Below the pieces are notes generated by a model. That model did not search any database. It was not told the origin of the DNA and saw only the letters and a program-made list of their open reading frames with translations. DNA of 64,000 nt from Cyanobacterium sp. Dongsha4. GTDB taxonomy: Bacteria > Cyanobacteriota > Cyanobacteriia > Cyanobacteriales > Cyanobacteriaceae. The stretch lies in contig NZ_CP084098.1 of assembly GCF_036345015.1 (NCBI RefSeq), positions 2,493,326 to 2,557,325 on the forward strand, written 5' to 3'. Position numbers and translations under genes: made by a program. This document shows, in pieces, positions 24,584 through 37,100 of the stretch (position 1 is its first letter; each line of letters starts with the position of its first letter).

Positions 24584-27500
24584 ATGTCATTTCACCTTTC
24601 TACTTGGTCTGTTAAAAATCCTGTTTCCGTCCTAGTTTTATTCCTTTTCTTTAGTATTTTTGGTCTTTTTTCTTTTTTTCAACTAGGAATAAATGATCAA
24701 CCTAATGTTGATGTGCCTGTAGTTCAAGTTACCATAACCCAAAGGGGGGCGGGGCCTGAAGAGCTAGAATTTCAAGTAACGCAAAAGGTAGAAGATGCAG
24801 TGTCTAGCGTCAATCTTATCGATAGTATTTCTTCAACGGTTAATGATGGGCGTTCGGTTACTACTATTAATTTTGAACTAGAAGCGGATGCAAATCAAGC
24901 TACTAATGATGTACGTAATGCTATTGCTCAAATTCGTCAGGATTTACCCGCAGATATAAACGAACCCATTGTCCAAAAATTAGAGTTTGCTGGAGGTGCG
25001 ATCGCAACTTATGTAGTATCTTCAGAAAAAAGAAGTGTGGATGAATTAACCGATTTAGTAGATCGTCGTATTGCTAGGGATTTGGCAAACGTTGATGGAG
25101 TAGCACAGGTAAACAGAATTGGAGGCAAAGATAGAGAAGTTAGAATCGACTTAAATCCTAGCCGTTTACAGGCTTATAATATCACTGCCACAGAAGTAAA
25201 TGAACAAGTACGCAATCTAAATCTTAACTTATCTGGGGGGCGATCGAATCTAGGAGAAGGAGAACAAAATATTCGTACCATTGGCAGCGCCCAAACCGTC
25301 AGAAGTTTAGCGAATTATCCCATTATTCTCAGTAACGGTGATACCATACCCTTAAAAAATTTAGGAGAAATTAGAGATGGTTTTGCCGAAGCCCGTCAAT
25401 CAGCTTATTTGGATAACGAGGCTGTAGTAGGTTTTTCTATTTTACGCAGTACAGGAAGCAATCTTGTCACCGTCGCCGATAGTGTCGAAAAAAAACTAGA
25501 GCAAATTAAACAAAATCTTCCTGATGACATCAACATAGAACTAATTTTCACCCGTGCCACCGCCATCAGAAATTCTTATGAAGGTACTATTGGCTCTTTA
25601 ATTATTGGTTCAATTTTAACGGTAATTAGTGTCGGTATTTTTCTGCGGGATATTCGAGCAACTTTAATTACAGGTTTAGCCCTACCATTATCTATCATTC
25701 CCACCTTTTTGGTGATGCAAGTGCTTGATTACACCCTCAACGGTATGACATTACTAGCTTTAGCTTTGGCTATGGGTAATTTAGTTGATGACGCTATCTG
25801 TATGATTGAAAATATTGACCAACATTTAAACATGGGCAAAAAGCCCTATCAAGCGGCAATGGATGCGGCAAGGGAAATCGGTTTGGCGGTAGTGGCTACC
25901 ACAGCAACTATCGTGGCAGTATTTTTACCCGTTGCCTTTATGGGGGGAGTGCCGGGGCAATTTTTCCAACCTTTTGGGGTAACAGTAGCGGTTGCAACTA
26001 TGTTTTCTACCCTTGTGGCAACTACCATGACTCCCATGTTAAGTGCCTATTTGCTTAAATCTAAACCTGTTCACAAACGATACAATCATCATGATATAAA
26101 CCCTTCAGGAAAATGGCATCCTTATCGTGGCCTGTTGAAATGGGCGTTGCGTAATAAAATTTCAACCCTTTTAATTGCCTTCATCTTCTTCATAGGTAGT
26201 TTACAGTTAATCCCTTACATTCCTAAAGGTTTATTTACTGAACCAGATCAAGGTTTGAGCTTAGTAGAGGTAGAATTACCTCCGGGAGCAAGTTTAGAAA
26301 ACACAGAAAGAATAGTCTTTGATGTTACTAACAAGTTAACAAGTCAAAGTGCAGTAGAAAATGTTTTAGCAAATATTGGCGAAAATGATGTCAGTAATGC
26401 TTTATTATACGTCAACTTATTACCTAAAGAAGATCGGGATGTTAGTTTACAGGACTTTCAATCACAGATGCGTCCTATATTTAAACATATACCGGGAGCA
26501 AGAGTTACTTTTCGCTCTCAAGGGGCAGGGGGCGGAAGTAAAGACCTTACTATTGTCTTAAAAAGCGATGATGGGCAAATTTTGACCGAAACTGCCCAAG
26601 AATTGGAAAAACAAATGCAGTCTATCCCCGGATTAGTGGAAGTATCTTCCAGTGCTAGTTTAGTTAAACCAGAAATAATAATTCAACCAGACTTAGCAAA
26701 AGCAGGAGATTTAGGAGTTTCTGTAAATGCGATCGCTCGTACAGCTTCTTTAGCTACCATTGGCGATAATGATTCTAATTTAGCAAAATTCAATCTGCGC
26801 GATCGGCAAATTCCCATAAGAGTGCAAATTAATCCGGAATATCGTCAAAACATAGAAACCATCAAAAACTTAAAAGTACCTACCAACGATGGCTCATTAG
26901 TCACCTTAGATAGCGTTGCTTCCATTCGTTTAGCCACAGGCCCTGCAGAGATTCAACGCTACAACCGACAAAGACAAGTAGAATTAGGAGCGAATTTACA
27001 AGGTATTTCCCTCGGTGATGCCCTAGACGCTGTGAAAGCCTTACCTATTATGAATCCTCTGCCTTCTGAAGTATCAGAAGAACCCGCAGGAGATGCAGAA
27101 ATTATGAGAGATGTATTTACCCGTTTCCTGAGTGCGGTATTTTTAGCCATTAGCTGTATTTATGCCATTTTAGTCTTACTCTATGGTAATTTTCTTTATC
27201 CCTTTGCAATTCTTGCCGCTCTCCCCCTTTCCATTGGTGGTGCATTATTAGGATTGTTAATCACTCAAAAAGAATTAGCCTTATTTGCCCTAATTGGGAT
27301 TGTCTTGTTATTAGGTTTAGTGACTAAAAACGCTATTTTATTAGTGGATTTTGCCCTCTCAGGGATGAAAGAAGGAAAATCTCAACGAGATGCTGTTATT
27401 TATGCAGGCGTTTCTCGATTACGCCCCATTGTTATGACCTCTATTTCAACTATTGCAGGAATGTTACCTATCGCCTTAGCTTGGGGAGCAGATGGAGAAG

Positions 27501-27688
27501 TCAGAAGTCCAATGGCGATCGCTGTTATTGGTGGTTTTACAACTTCCACTCTTTTAACATTAATCGTTGTCCCTGTAATTTTTTGTTATGTGGATAACTT
27601 TATTCACTGGCTAAGTAAATTATGGAGAAACGAACAAGCAGAGGAAGTACAACAAGTTTTAAACTTAGAGGAAACTCTAAATAAATAA
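24584..27688 (+). CDS. RND-family efflux pump permease (AcrB/HAE1-like)
   Basis: A 1034-residue inner-membrane proton-driven exporter with the two-fold RND repeat. It starts FHLSTWSVKNPVSVLVLFLF and has a periplasmic porter domain (GAGPEELEFQVTQKVEDAVS). The fourth span carries the proton-relay aspartates D402/D403 in GNLVDDAICMIEN, and a second half ends with LLGLVTKNAILLVDFA. Length is normal for HAE1 pumps. The usual membrane-fusion protein and outer-membrane factor genes are not adjacent: upstream is a divergent small gene and downstream is tRNA-Phe. The pump must therefore borrow an adaptor or have it elsewhere. Substrate is unknown. Confidence 0.93.
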   Translation: MSFHLSTWSVKNPVSVLVLFLFFSIFGLFSFFQLGINDQPNVDVPVVQVTITQRGAGPEELEFQVTQKVEDAVSSVNLIDSISSTVNDGRSVTTINFELEADANQATNDVRNAIAQIRQDLPADINEPIVQKLEFAGGAIATYVVSSEKRSVDELTDLVDRRIARDLANVDGVAQVNRIGGKDREVRIDLNPSRLQAYNITATEVNEQVRNLNLNLSGGRSNLGEGEQNIRTIGSAQTVRSLANYPIILSNGDTIPLKNLGEIRDGFAEARQSAYLDNEAVVGFSILRSTGSNLVTVADSVEKKLEQIKQNLPDDINIELIFTRATAIRNSYEGTIGSLIIGSILTVISVGIFLRDIRATLITGLALPLSIIPTFLVMQVLDYTLNGMTLLALALAMGNLVDDAICMIENIDQHLNMGKKPYQAAMDAAREIGLAVVATTATIVAVFLPVAFMGGVPGQFFQPFGVTVAVATMFSTLVATTMTPMLSAYLLKSKPVHKRYNHHDINPSGKWHPYRGLLKWALRNKISTLLIAFIFFIGSLQLIPYIPKGLFTEPDQGLSLVEVELPPGASLENTERIVFDVTNKLTSQSAVENVLANIGENDVSNALLYVNLLPKEDRDVSLQDFQSQMRPIFKHIPGARVTFRSQGAGGGSKDLTIVLKSDDGQILTETAQELEKQMQSIPGLVEVSSSASLVKPEIIIQPDLAKAGDLGVSVNAIARTASLATIGDNDSNLAKFNLRDRQIPIRVQINPEYRQNIETIKNLKVPTNDGSLVTLDSVASIRLATGPAEIQRYNRQRQVELGANLQGISLGDALDAVKALPIMNPLPSEVSEEPAGDAEIMRDVFTRFLSAVFLAISCIYAILVLLYGNFLYPFAILAALPLSIGGALLGLLITQKELALFALIGIVLLLGLVTKNAILLVDFALSGMKEGKSQRDAVIYAGVSRLRPIVMTSISTIAGMLPIALAWGADGEVRSPMAIAVIGGFTTSTLLTLIVVPVIFCYVDNFIHWLSKLWRNEQAEEVQQVLNLEETLNK

Positions 27689-27698
27689 AATAACTGAC

Positions 27699-27740
27699 GT
27701 TACGCAGTCAAATGAGAAATTAAGGTGGATAGTGCGTAAC
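27699..27740. terminator. 8-bp inverted repeat after the RND gene
   Basis: GTTACGCA (27699-27706) and TGCGTAAC (27733-27740) are perfect complements separated by 26 bases. No T-run follows, so a rho-independent terminator is doubtful; it may be an IS-end remnant or an mRNA-stabilising stem. Confidence 0.35.
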
Positions 27741-27835
27741 ATCCGTAAAATAATGTGGAGAAATTTATCAGAAAACCACAAAAAAAACTTGCCAAAACAA
27801 AAACTAATCGTTAGAATATAGAAGTGACCAAAAAC

Positions 27836-27908
<73 letters not shown>

Positions 27909-28193
27909 TACTCTATATCCACACAGTAGATAAATAATTTTATGCTCTCTACTAAATATCAGTTGCTAGGTAGAATAACGCATTTTAGAGATTAACATAG
28001 CAGAAAAATTTAAGTAATAATCATGTGTAAAATTCCTAAGTAATTTCTAGTTGATTAGTTATTAGAAGAAAACTCAAAGATACCATTAATCTTGTTTGTG
28101 TGAACGTTTGCTCTTGCCTTTGACCACAACATAAATTACACAACTCAGATAGGATTGCTATATTTATTCATTGTTCATAATTTTAATTTTTCT

Positions 28194-29306
28194 ATGTCCA
28201 AAACTATAGTTGTCAAAATTGGCACTTCTAGCTTAACCAGACTGGAAACAGGTAATTTAGCCCTTTCAACTATTGCTAGTTTAGTGGAAACTCTCACAAA
28301 TTTACGTCAACAAGGTAATCGGGTTATTCTCGTTTCTTCTGGAGCTGTAGGAGTAGGCTGTGGGAGACTTTGTTTGACTGAACGCCCCCGTAATATTAAC
28401 ATAAAACAAGCGATCGCAGCCGTTGGACAAGGAAGACTAATAAGAGTTTATGATGATTTATTTAGTAATCTCGGACAACCCATCGCCCAAATTCTCTTAA
28501 CTAGAAGGGATTTAATGGATAGAAACTCTTATGTGAATGCAAATAATACCTTCAATGCTTTATTTGAGTTAGGAGTAATTCCCATCGTCAATGAAAATGA
28601 TACTGTTGCTACGGATGAATTGAAATTCGGTGATAATGACACCCTTTCCGCATTAGTAGCGAGTTTAGTAGAAGCGGATTGGTTGTTTTTATTAACGGAT
28701 GTGGACAAACTTTATTCGGCAGACCCTCGTATTGTACCCTCTGCTGTTCCCATTGATCTAGTTAATAGTGACGAATTTGCCCAACTGGAAATAAATGTTA
28801 GTGAAGGAGGTAGTGGTTGGGGTACTGGTGGTATGATTACAAAGTTAAGGGCGGCAAAAATTGCTTCTAGTGCTGGAGTAACAACGGTTATCACTAACGG
28901 AAAAACACCCTATAATATTAGCAAAATTATAGCAGGAGAGGCGATCGGAACAAAATTTACGGCTCAACCAAAAACAGAAAATGCCCGTAAACGTTGGATA
29001 GCGAATGGCTTGGTTTCCACTGGTAGAATTCATTTAGATAATGGGGCAGTTAATGCTCTTTGTAAACAAGGAAAATCTTTACTGGCGGCTGGAATTACTA
29101 CTATAGAAGGCAATTTTAGCGTTTCTGATGCTGTTGACCTAATCAATTCTCAGGGAGAGATTATCGGCAAGGGTATTGTTAATTATAGTTATGATGATTT
29201 AGATTTAGTCAAAGGGCAAAAATCAGCCAATATTTCCCAGATTCTAGGTTATCAAACCCCTGACACTGTTATTCATCGAGATAATTTAGTTATTTTTGAT
29301 AATTGA
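28194..29306 (+). CDS. proB: Glutamate 5-kinase
   Basis: ProB phosphorylates glutamate in the first step of proline synthesis. The product (370 residues from the ATG at 28194) starts [15 protein letters not shown] and has the kinase signatures [20 protein letters not shown] and [16 protein letters not shown]-terminal PUA domain of about 90 residues ends with [17 protein letters not shown] set the start at MSKT because the 13 residues before it ([11 protein letters not shown]) do not fit the family. No proA is adjacent. The 14-base string TAGGATTGCTATAT just upstream also precedes the TPR-CHAT gene. Confidence 0.95.
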   Translation: MSKTIVVKIGTSSLTRLETGNLALSTIASLVETLTNLRQQGNRVILVSSGAVGVGCGRLCLTERPRNINIKQAIAAVGQGRLIRVYDDLFSNLGQPIAQILLTRRDLMDRNSYVNANNTFNALFELGVIPIVNENDTVATDELKFGDNDTLSALVASLVEADWLFLLTDVDKLYSADPRIVPSAVPIDLVNSDEFAQLEINVSEGGSGWGTGGMITKLRAAKIASSAGVTTVITNGKTPYNISKIIAGEAIGTKFTAQPKTENARKRWIANGLVSTGRIHLDNGAVNALCKQGKSLLAAGITTIEGNFSVSDAVDLINSQGEIIGKGIVNYSYDDLDLVKGQKSANISQILGYQTPDTVIHRDNLVIFDN

Positions 29307-29398
29307 CTCTATTTCGGGATAAATTTTCATCTATAAGTGATGGCGAAAAGGGCAAGGGGCAAAGTTAAAAGGGCAAAGGGCAAGGGGCAAAGGTAATA
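29305..29398. repeat. Dispersed TTCGGGATAAATTTTCATCT repeat with G-rich tandem units
   Basis: After proB comes TTCGGGATAAATTTTCATCT, then GTGATGGCGAAAAGGGCAAG, then several AAAGGGCAAGGGGC units. The first part matches the repeats at 15689, 30838 and 51343. The spacer separates convergent proB and the MFS gene. Confidence 0.65.
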
Positions 29399-29501
29399 AA
29401 CCATTAGTAATTATTAACTTCAGCACTTTAAGAATTAGTTTCTTCTAATCCTCTAACACAATACCCCTAACTCGCTTCTCCTCCAATCTTCCAAACCTCT
29501 A

Positions 29502-30752
29502 TTACTCGCTGTAATCTTTTGAGCTAGGGGGACTTTTGAGGGCAAATTGGGCGATGAAAATACCAATAATTCCTAAGAAACCCATAATATAAAAGCCATA
29601 AGTATAACTGCCAAACAAATCTCGCATTTGTCCGACAAATACTGTGCCAATCAATGCACCCATACCATAAGCGGTAAAAACAATACCATAGTTTTGAGCA
29701 TAGTTATCAGGATTAAAAAATCGGAGTGTCATTGTTGGTGCCATGGCTAACCATCCTCCTAAGCAAAACCAAAATAGGCAAAAGGCAATTAAATAAGTCG
29801 TAATATCTCCTGCTTGAGCGGAAATCATAAGGGTACAAGCTATAATTATTATAGTAAAAGATGCGATCGCAACTTGACGAGGGGAAAAACGATCTGTTAA
29901 CCATCCAAATAAAGGGCGACTAATGCCATTAAATAAAGCAAATAGAGAAACACTCCGAGCGGCAAAATTAGAATCAATCTGGATAATTTCTTCCCCCACA
30001 GGGCTAGAAATTCCAATGGCACTCAAACCCACTAATGCACCAATGGCATAACAAAACCATAATCCATAAAAAGAAGTAGTTTTTAACATGGGAGTGTAGT
30101 TAACCATAACAGAAGCATTATTTACAGACGTAGAGGAAAAAGAGAGATTCCAATGGGAAGGTGGTAACTTAAGTGCGATCGCCATTGTGGAAATAATGAG
30201 AATAAAAGTAATCCCTAAAATTCTTAAGGTTGAGTTAACTCCATAAGAGATAATTAATTGATTAGATAAAGGTGCACTAATAAGTGGAGAAAGTCCAAAG
30301 CCAATGATTGTTAAACCTACCGCCAAACCTTTTTTATCAGGAAACCATTTCGCTACCACAGCCATCGGCACACCATAGGCAATACCCACCCCCGCACCAG
30401 CTATTACACCATAACTAAGAGTCATTAAAGTAATATTAGGAGCAAAACTAGCCAAAATATAGCCTATACCAACTATTAACCCTCCTATGGCGGTCATAAT
30501 TCTTGTGCCAATTCTAGTAATAAAAAAACCAGTAATGGGCATTAAAATTGAATAAGACAATAAGCCGATCGTGTAAGGCAATAAACTTTCCGTCGCAGTT
30601 ATATTTAATTCTGTTTCCAGAGGTTTGCGAAAAATACTCCAAGAGTAAACACTGCCCAAACAAAGCAAAACGATTATCCCCACAGGAATTAATAACCATC
30701 TACCTTGTTTTGCAGGAAGGTTAAATAATTTTAAATCTACGCAACTATCCAT
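29502..30752 (-). CDS. Major facilitator superfamily transporter, OFA (oxalate/formate antiporter-like) family
   Basis: A 416-residue inner-membrane carrier with about twelve spans. Family markers include SVYSWSIFRKPLETEL near the N-terminus, GVGIAYGVPMAVVAKWFPDKKGLAVGL (substrate-path motif), and the central-loop repeat motif GISRPLFGWLTDRFSPRQV. In OFA carriers the substrate ranges from oxalate to other monocarboxylates; nothing here identifies it. The gene is alone, convergent with proB and divergent from the giant gene across a repeat-bearing spacer. Confidence 0.88.
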   Translation of the reverse strand: MDSCVDLKLFNLPAKQGRWLLIPVGIIVLLCLGSVYSWSIFRKPLETELNITATESLLPYTIGLLSYSILMPITGFFITRIGTRIMTAIGGLIVGIGYILASFAPNITLMTLSYGVIAGAGVGIAYGVPMAVVAKWFPDKKGLAVGLTIIGFGLSPLISAPLSNQLIISYGVNSTLRILGITFILIISTMAIALKLPPSHWNLSFSSTSVNNASVMVNYTPMLKTTSFYGLWFCYAIGALVGLSAIGISSPVGEEIIQIDSNFAARSVSLFALFNGISRPLFGWLTDRFSPRQVAIASFTIIIIACTLMISAQAGDITTYLIAFCLFWFCLGGWLAMAPTMTLRFFNPDNYAQNYGIVFTAYGMGALIGTVFVGQMRDLFGSYTYGFYIMGFLGIIGIFIAQFALKSPPSSKDYSE

Positions 30753-30837
30753 TTAATCAGTTAAGTAAATGTATATATCATTTATCTTAATCGATTTATA
30801 GGCAATGAGTGATATAAACTTTTTGATCTTTCACTAA

Positions 30838-30960
30838 CCTGAGTTCGGGATAAATTTCTATCTATTTTATCTATTAGTGATGGCGAAAAGGGCAAAGGTA
30901 AATAAAATAGCTGATAATTAATAACTCCGAACTTTTAACCCTTTTCTCCCTAACACTAAG
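30838..30960. repeat. Dispersed CCTGAGTTCGGGATAAATTT repeat with short-repeat cluster
   Basis: In the 360-base gap before the giant gene lies CCTGAGTTCGGGATAAATTT, then a TGATGGCGAAAAGGGCAAAG unit and a C-rich half. The remaining bases (30961-31112) are AT-rich and presumably hold the giant gene's promoter; no clear box was assigned. Confidence 0.65.
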
Positions 30961-31112
30961 AAAGCCTATACCTTAATTCAGGAACCCCGAATGATCTAAT
31001 TCGGTGTTATTTGCCTATTTCATCGAATATTAAGATACATAAATAGCTTTTTATTTCTTGAGTTATTATGTAATAGCTTTTAATTAGTAACTTTAGAGTC
31101 AAATATAAATGT

Positions 31113-34100
31113 ATGGCGATCGACCTCTCTTCCGGGCTTTCTGCAATCGCAGTGGATTCTTTTTCTGGTAAAACTCATATTGTTTGGGTTGATAATGGAT
31201 TTCTCTGGCACGCTGTTTATGATGAGAATGCACAGAAGTGGGTTGAAGGTGAAAGCATCGCTTATATTGGCTCTGGAAAAGTCACAAATCTCAATTTAGT
31301 TGCTGATAGTCTTGTCAAAAGTGGAGATAGTTCTTCCCATGGCTTAGTAATAACTTGGCAACAAGGAGAAGACAATGATTCTGATATTTACTACACAAGT
31401 GGAAGATACGTCACTGATGGGGAACTCCAATGGTTAAACACACCTCAACCTTTAACCTCAGATCATGTCGCTGATCTTGACTCAGAGATTCTTTTTAGAC
31501 CAGATACCGCTAGTAAGGGGATCTTAGTTGTAGAATCAAAAATAAATACTGAAAATGCCGACAACCTAGGAATAACAGAAGACTCAGATCTATATATACA
31601 GCAATTCTCTGTTACAAGCGACTTATTCCCAACCTATACAAGTCCTTATTTAAAAACTTCCGATAGTAGAGCAGTACAACCAGATTTAACAGTAGATTTA
31701 CCCCCCACTGACGAGGAAGATAAAAGCAACTCTGACAGTGAGGCTTATCAAGGTTTAGGTACTAGCTGGAATGTCTCTTTAGAATTCAGTTCATCAGATA
31801 TTAAAGATTGGGGTCTTTATAATGCTGTTCCTGATAATGTAATCCTTCAGGGTCTTACAGAAGGATTTTTTAAGGATGTTACTATCTCTGGTGCTATCAA
31901 AGGTAGTAACCAACTCACTTTAAGTTCTTTTGGACAGGACGCTGCCGTTGGTGATTTAAGTTTAGACTTAAGTGCATCGGGAAGCTACGGGAAAAAAGTA
32001 GGTGATGAATTTAATTATCCTTGGGAAGACTACCGAGATCCTGATTCTTTTAGCATTATAAATACAAACGACGAAGAATTTTTTTTACAAGGTGCAGGAG
32101 GTTTGGTAGTTAGCCAGAAAAAACAGAACAAAGTTACAGTAACTGTTAATTTAGGAACTAATTATAAATATGCTTCTCAAGATCCTTTTAACCTCAAATC
32201 CATAACCAATAGTTTTGGTATTACCGTAGGACTTGTGAATATTCCCATTGTAACTAGAGAACAAACTTATGGTTGGGGGGATATAAAATTTTCAGGCAGT
32301 TTAGGTTTTAATACCAGTCTTAAATATGTACCAACAGATAACTCAGGCAATTATTACCCAAAAAATCTATATCCAGGTTTATTTTCTATTGGTGCAGGAA
32401 CTGGTACAGCTGTGGCAGGAGGAGTCATCACGGGTTTAGTTTTAAAGGGAGCAAAAGCAGGAAGTATTGCTTATGTCGGGCTATTAGGAACAACTGTTGC
32501 AGCAACGATGGCAGGATTTATCAACGGTTTTGCTTCAGGTTTAGATCTTGATTCAGGTGTAGTTACTTTCCCCATCATCAGCACTTCCATAACTGGGACA
32601 CTAAGTCCTCCCAGTCCTAAACCTACCAGCACAGGTCAAGTTCAAGGTCTGCCTTTCCCCGCTGTCATTCTAAAAGGCGGAGTTGATATGAGCTTTGGCT
32701 GGGGACTAACTCCCAAAGATCCTAGTGTCTTTAACTTAGCTTTTCCTCTGTCTGCCACCTTGAAGTTATTTGGACCATTAAAAGTCGGGTTCGGAATCAA
32801 ACCGAGCTTTAAATGGACTATGATTGATAGTAATGTCACAGAAAGTCTTCCCAAAACAACAATTAATGGTAACGATAATCTTCCTGCTTCCGTAGAAGGT
32901 TCCTTACTAACCATTGACTTAAAGCAAGAATATGCAACCCTTCCAGAAGCGGATGATTTTACAGTCAAAGTTTTTGACATTTCCGCAGAGGATAGTAATG
33001 ATTTCACCGTAATTCCTGTTTTTAACGTTGTCCCTGGAAAAACAAAAACCCAAATAGTATTGCAGTTAGAACAGGAAATCTCTCCCTCTCTTAATTATGA
33101 TTACACAACTTCTGATGACCCAACTCCCACTTCCGACCAAATTAGAGTGGACTTTAACAACCAAGAACAAGTAAAAGATATTCAGGGTAATACCATCCCT
33201 TCTTTTGTTAATGTCGAAGTAGAAAACAATACCCCTATTACTAACAGTTATTCTTATCGACCTACCAGTGGTACAGACGAAAATTATAATTATCCCACCC
33301 TTAAATTAGATTTTACAGTGCCTCTGGACACTAATAATGTTCCAAACCCTAGCCAGTTCTCCGTCACTTTGCGTTCTACGGGTAACCCCATTACTGGTAG
33401 TATTCAAGGAGTTTTAGTAAAAGAAAATCAAGTTACTTTGCTATTTGATTCATTCACTAAAAACACAGATCTTCAAGATGTCACCGTAAAATACAATAAT
33501 CAGTCCGCCACCGATCAACAATTAAAACAACCTGATTTTATTGACGAAAATGGCGATACCGTGAAAGGTGAAGTTATTTCTTCTTTCGAGATTAATAACG
33601 GTTTAAATGCCCAAGTGTCTCAGTCTGTTATTATCATAGACGATCTCAACCCCTCAACTTCCCTAAATCCGTCTCTAACTCAGAGCAACGTAACTGTCTT
33701 GGCAGACGGAACAAACTATTTGGTAACAAACATCGAACAACAGGGAAACACCACAATTTTATATCTCAACGACAGCATTCCTGCGAATACAGAAACCACA
33801 ATAACTTATGGTACAGGCACTCAGAGTTTGAAAATAGATTCCCAAGTGTCCGCATCTGTTCCCCCTGCTATAGACACAACTGCCTTTTCCAGCCAAATCA
33901 ATTTCGATTATGGACTGGAAGGGACTCCTGTACTAGCTCAAACTTCCCTCAATAGCATTTTAGCCGCTTGGATATCCGAAGTTCCTCTGATTACCCCTAT
34001 TGCGGCTTTTATCAGAGGACGAGAAGTAACCCTCACTTTTGCAGATCCAATTGATAATAAAACTCAAAATCAGGATGTTCCTCCAAATCCAAAATTTACG

Positions 34101-37100
34101 GTCAGTGATGGTACAACGAATTATCAATACTCCAACAATGTAGAAATCAAAGGAAATTCTTTAGTCATTACTTTACAAGAAGTTCCCCTACAACCTTCTC
34201 AAATCAAAGTTAGTTATGAACAGGATAAAACTAACATCAACAACAACTATCACTTCAGCGATTCAACTAATACGAAGTTATGGATAGATGACTTTTTTCA
34301 ATTCCCCGTTGAAGTGGGTTCAGGCATTAATGATAGTCCTAATATTATAGGTGCCGCCTCTATGATCGGCTATAGCAACAATAATCAAGAATTTTTCAAC
34401 TTGATCACCCTTGTTTTTGACCAAGATGTCACAACTGCAAATAATTCAGAATTTCTGGTAGAAAGCAATGGAGTCAAATTTGATGTTGTTGATAATACCA
34501 ATGTTGATGGTAGAAATACTCTCATCTTAAAAGCTGTACCCAGTCAAGATAATGAACAAGAAGATATACCCCTGATTGGTGCTGGGGATGTGGTAACGGT
34601 AACATATCAAGGAAATACCCTAAAAGCAAAAGCAAATAATAACATTTTTGTTACCCCTTTTACTCAATCAGTTATAACTGCACCACCCGAACCGACAACA
34701 GTTTTAAAATACGGTTTTGGTCCAGTAGGAAATAATTTTCTAAGCAGTGCAGAAAGTATTTTAGGCTCTAGTGGTTTAAACTTTGACCCGACAGTTATAT
34801 ATGATGATGCAACAAAAAATAACGTCATAGCTTGGATCCATTCAGAAAATGATGGAATTGATAACTCCAATTTAATTGCAGGGGAATATTATACCGATGA
34901 AGACGCACAAGATAGTATTACAAACAACTTAGTTAACTCGGATGTTTATTTTGCTATTTATGATAGTCAAGGAAACAGAAGCATTGCCGCACCAATTGCT
35001 CAGACTGATGGTTCTGATGGAAGTGTAACTCTGGGTAAAGGACCAAACAATCAAATTATGGCAGCATGGTTAAATGTGGACGATGACAATATTGCTGAGA
35101 TTTATTGGTCTAGTCTAAACTATGTAAATGGTAAACCTTTATGGAGTGAACCGGAGATGCTATTTGAGGCATCTTCTCCAGACCCTTTAACGGAACTTCG
35201 TATCAATTCTTTGAATGGACAACCAGCAGTATTTTGGACGGAATCAAAACCTCTTTCCTATTCCAATTTAACAACTTCAGAATCACCTCTGGTTTATTTT
35301 CGCCTTTCCGAATCTTATGGTACTGTTGCTATTAATGAGGGAATATGGGGAGATAATGCCGATGGAGTATATGAAGGAAATATTCAATATCAAGAGGATG
35401 GAGCCTTAAAGAATTTAGAAGACGGAACAGGAGATGCCAATGAGGCAGTAAAGTTTGAACCCGGTTCAAGTATGACAGTCCCCAATGATATTTTTCTTTA
35501 CAGTAACTCATTTTCCGTAGATTTCTGGTTTAAAGTCGATAATACACCCTCTGGAATTATTAATTTAGTGGATTTGAAAAATCTAGCAAGTATTAGCTTA
35601 AATGGTAATACTCTATCTCTGAATTTGTCTTTAGAAACACCTATATCTTTGACAAAATCATTGGACAATGAACTATTGAAATCTCAAGAATGGATTTATG
35701 TTAGTGCAACCTACGATGGGGAACAAGAAATAGCAACCCTATATGTAAATGGTCAACCGGTTGCAACTCAAACGGGAATAACCTTCGACTCTTTCCTTAT
35801 TTTTAATGAGGATTTGACAGGTTCAGCTAATTATTTCACAAATATTATTCTTGCAGGGGAGACAAATCAAGAAACGGTATATTTAGATGAAGTTGCTTTC
35901 TATGATAGTGTTCTAAGTTATAGTGAATTAACTATAGATGATTACTTGAATGACCCAGATTTAACAGGTTATCAAATACAAGAAATACTCTTTTCCTCAA
36001 ACGATATTGGATCCAAATATGAAGCCCAATATACAACACCAGTAGTTTCTGGTCCGCAGACTTACTATTTGGTCTATGATTCTGAACAAGGAGAATGGGA
36101 AAATAGTTCTTTTGCTATTGATCCTAGTTTAAAAATAGTTCCCACCACCTTAGCCGATGCTAATCTTAGAAAATGGGATGTAGTTTCCAATAAAAATCAA
36201 ACTGATGATCGTATTTCTCCTGACGGTAATGAAGACACCCTTTATGAAATTAATTTAGGATCATTTGGGATAGTTTCAGGTTTAACAGTAACAGCGATAC
36301 AAATAGAAGCTAATGGTTCTGTATGGAGTGTCGGTAGTGGTACAACAGGAAGGCAGTTAGGGGTCATTCAAGGTAATAATTTATTAAATAATTTAACGTC
36401 TGGAATGGGCAATGAGTTTAGTCATAAGGTGTTAAGTAATGCGGAAACATTGATTTTAGCTGTTGATGGTGGCTCTAGTTTTTCTTTTCCTGATCTGGCA
36501 AACATAACAGTGAAAACAGAAACTGATTCGATAACAGGTACAGCCCAAAAGGTAACATCAGACGGACAACCAGTGTCTCCTGGTTCTGCTCCCGTAATCG
36601 GAGTAGCAACAGTTTCGGAGGCCAATGATTATAGTTTAGCAAATATTGATAGTGGTTTTGTTATTGATACAACTAATCCTGCGGTGGGTGCAGTAATTGT
36701 TAATGGCAATATTAATGGACAAAAATTAGATGACTCAAGCCCTGCCAATCAACTTATTGTCGGCAATCGTGGTTATGTGGATGATAAGGGACAACCAAAA
36801 AATAAAGGTTCTATTCAAGTTCTTTTTCCTGGTTCAGGTGGTGAGTTGGATATTTATAATGGTAAAGTCAAAGATGCTCCTCCTAATCCTTTAACTCCTC
36901 CAGATCCAAAATTTGCCAGTGGAGTTGTTGCCAAAGAATTTACCATTACGGGAATTGAAGATTATGGCGATTCTTATGGGGATTTTCCTTGGACTATGAC
37001 AATGGCTGACTTGAATAAAGATGGTTTTGATGATTTTATTATTGCTACGCCTAATGTCAACAATAAACAGGGAGTGGTTTATGTTATATATGGTTCTCAG

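Noticed and set aside
32642-33007. Minus-strand reading frame of 121 codons inside the giant gene
   Set aside because: It lies antisense to clear SwmB-like coding sequence. No start signal or homology was seen.
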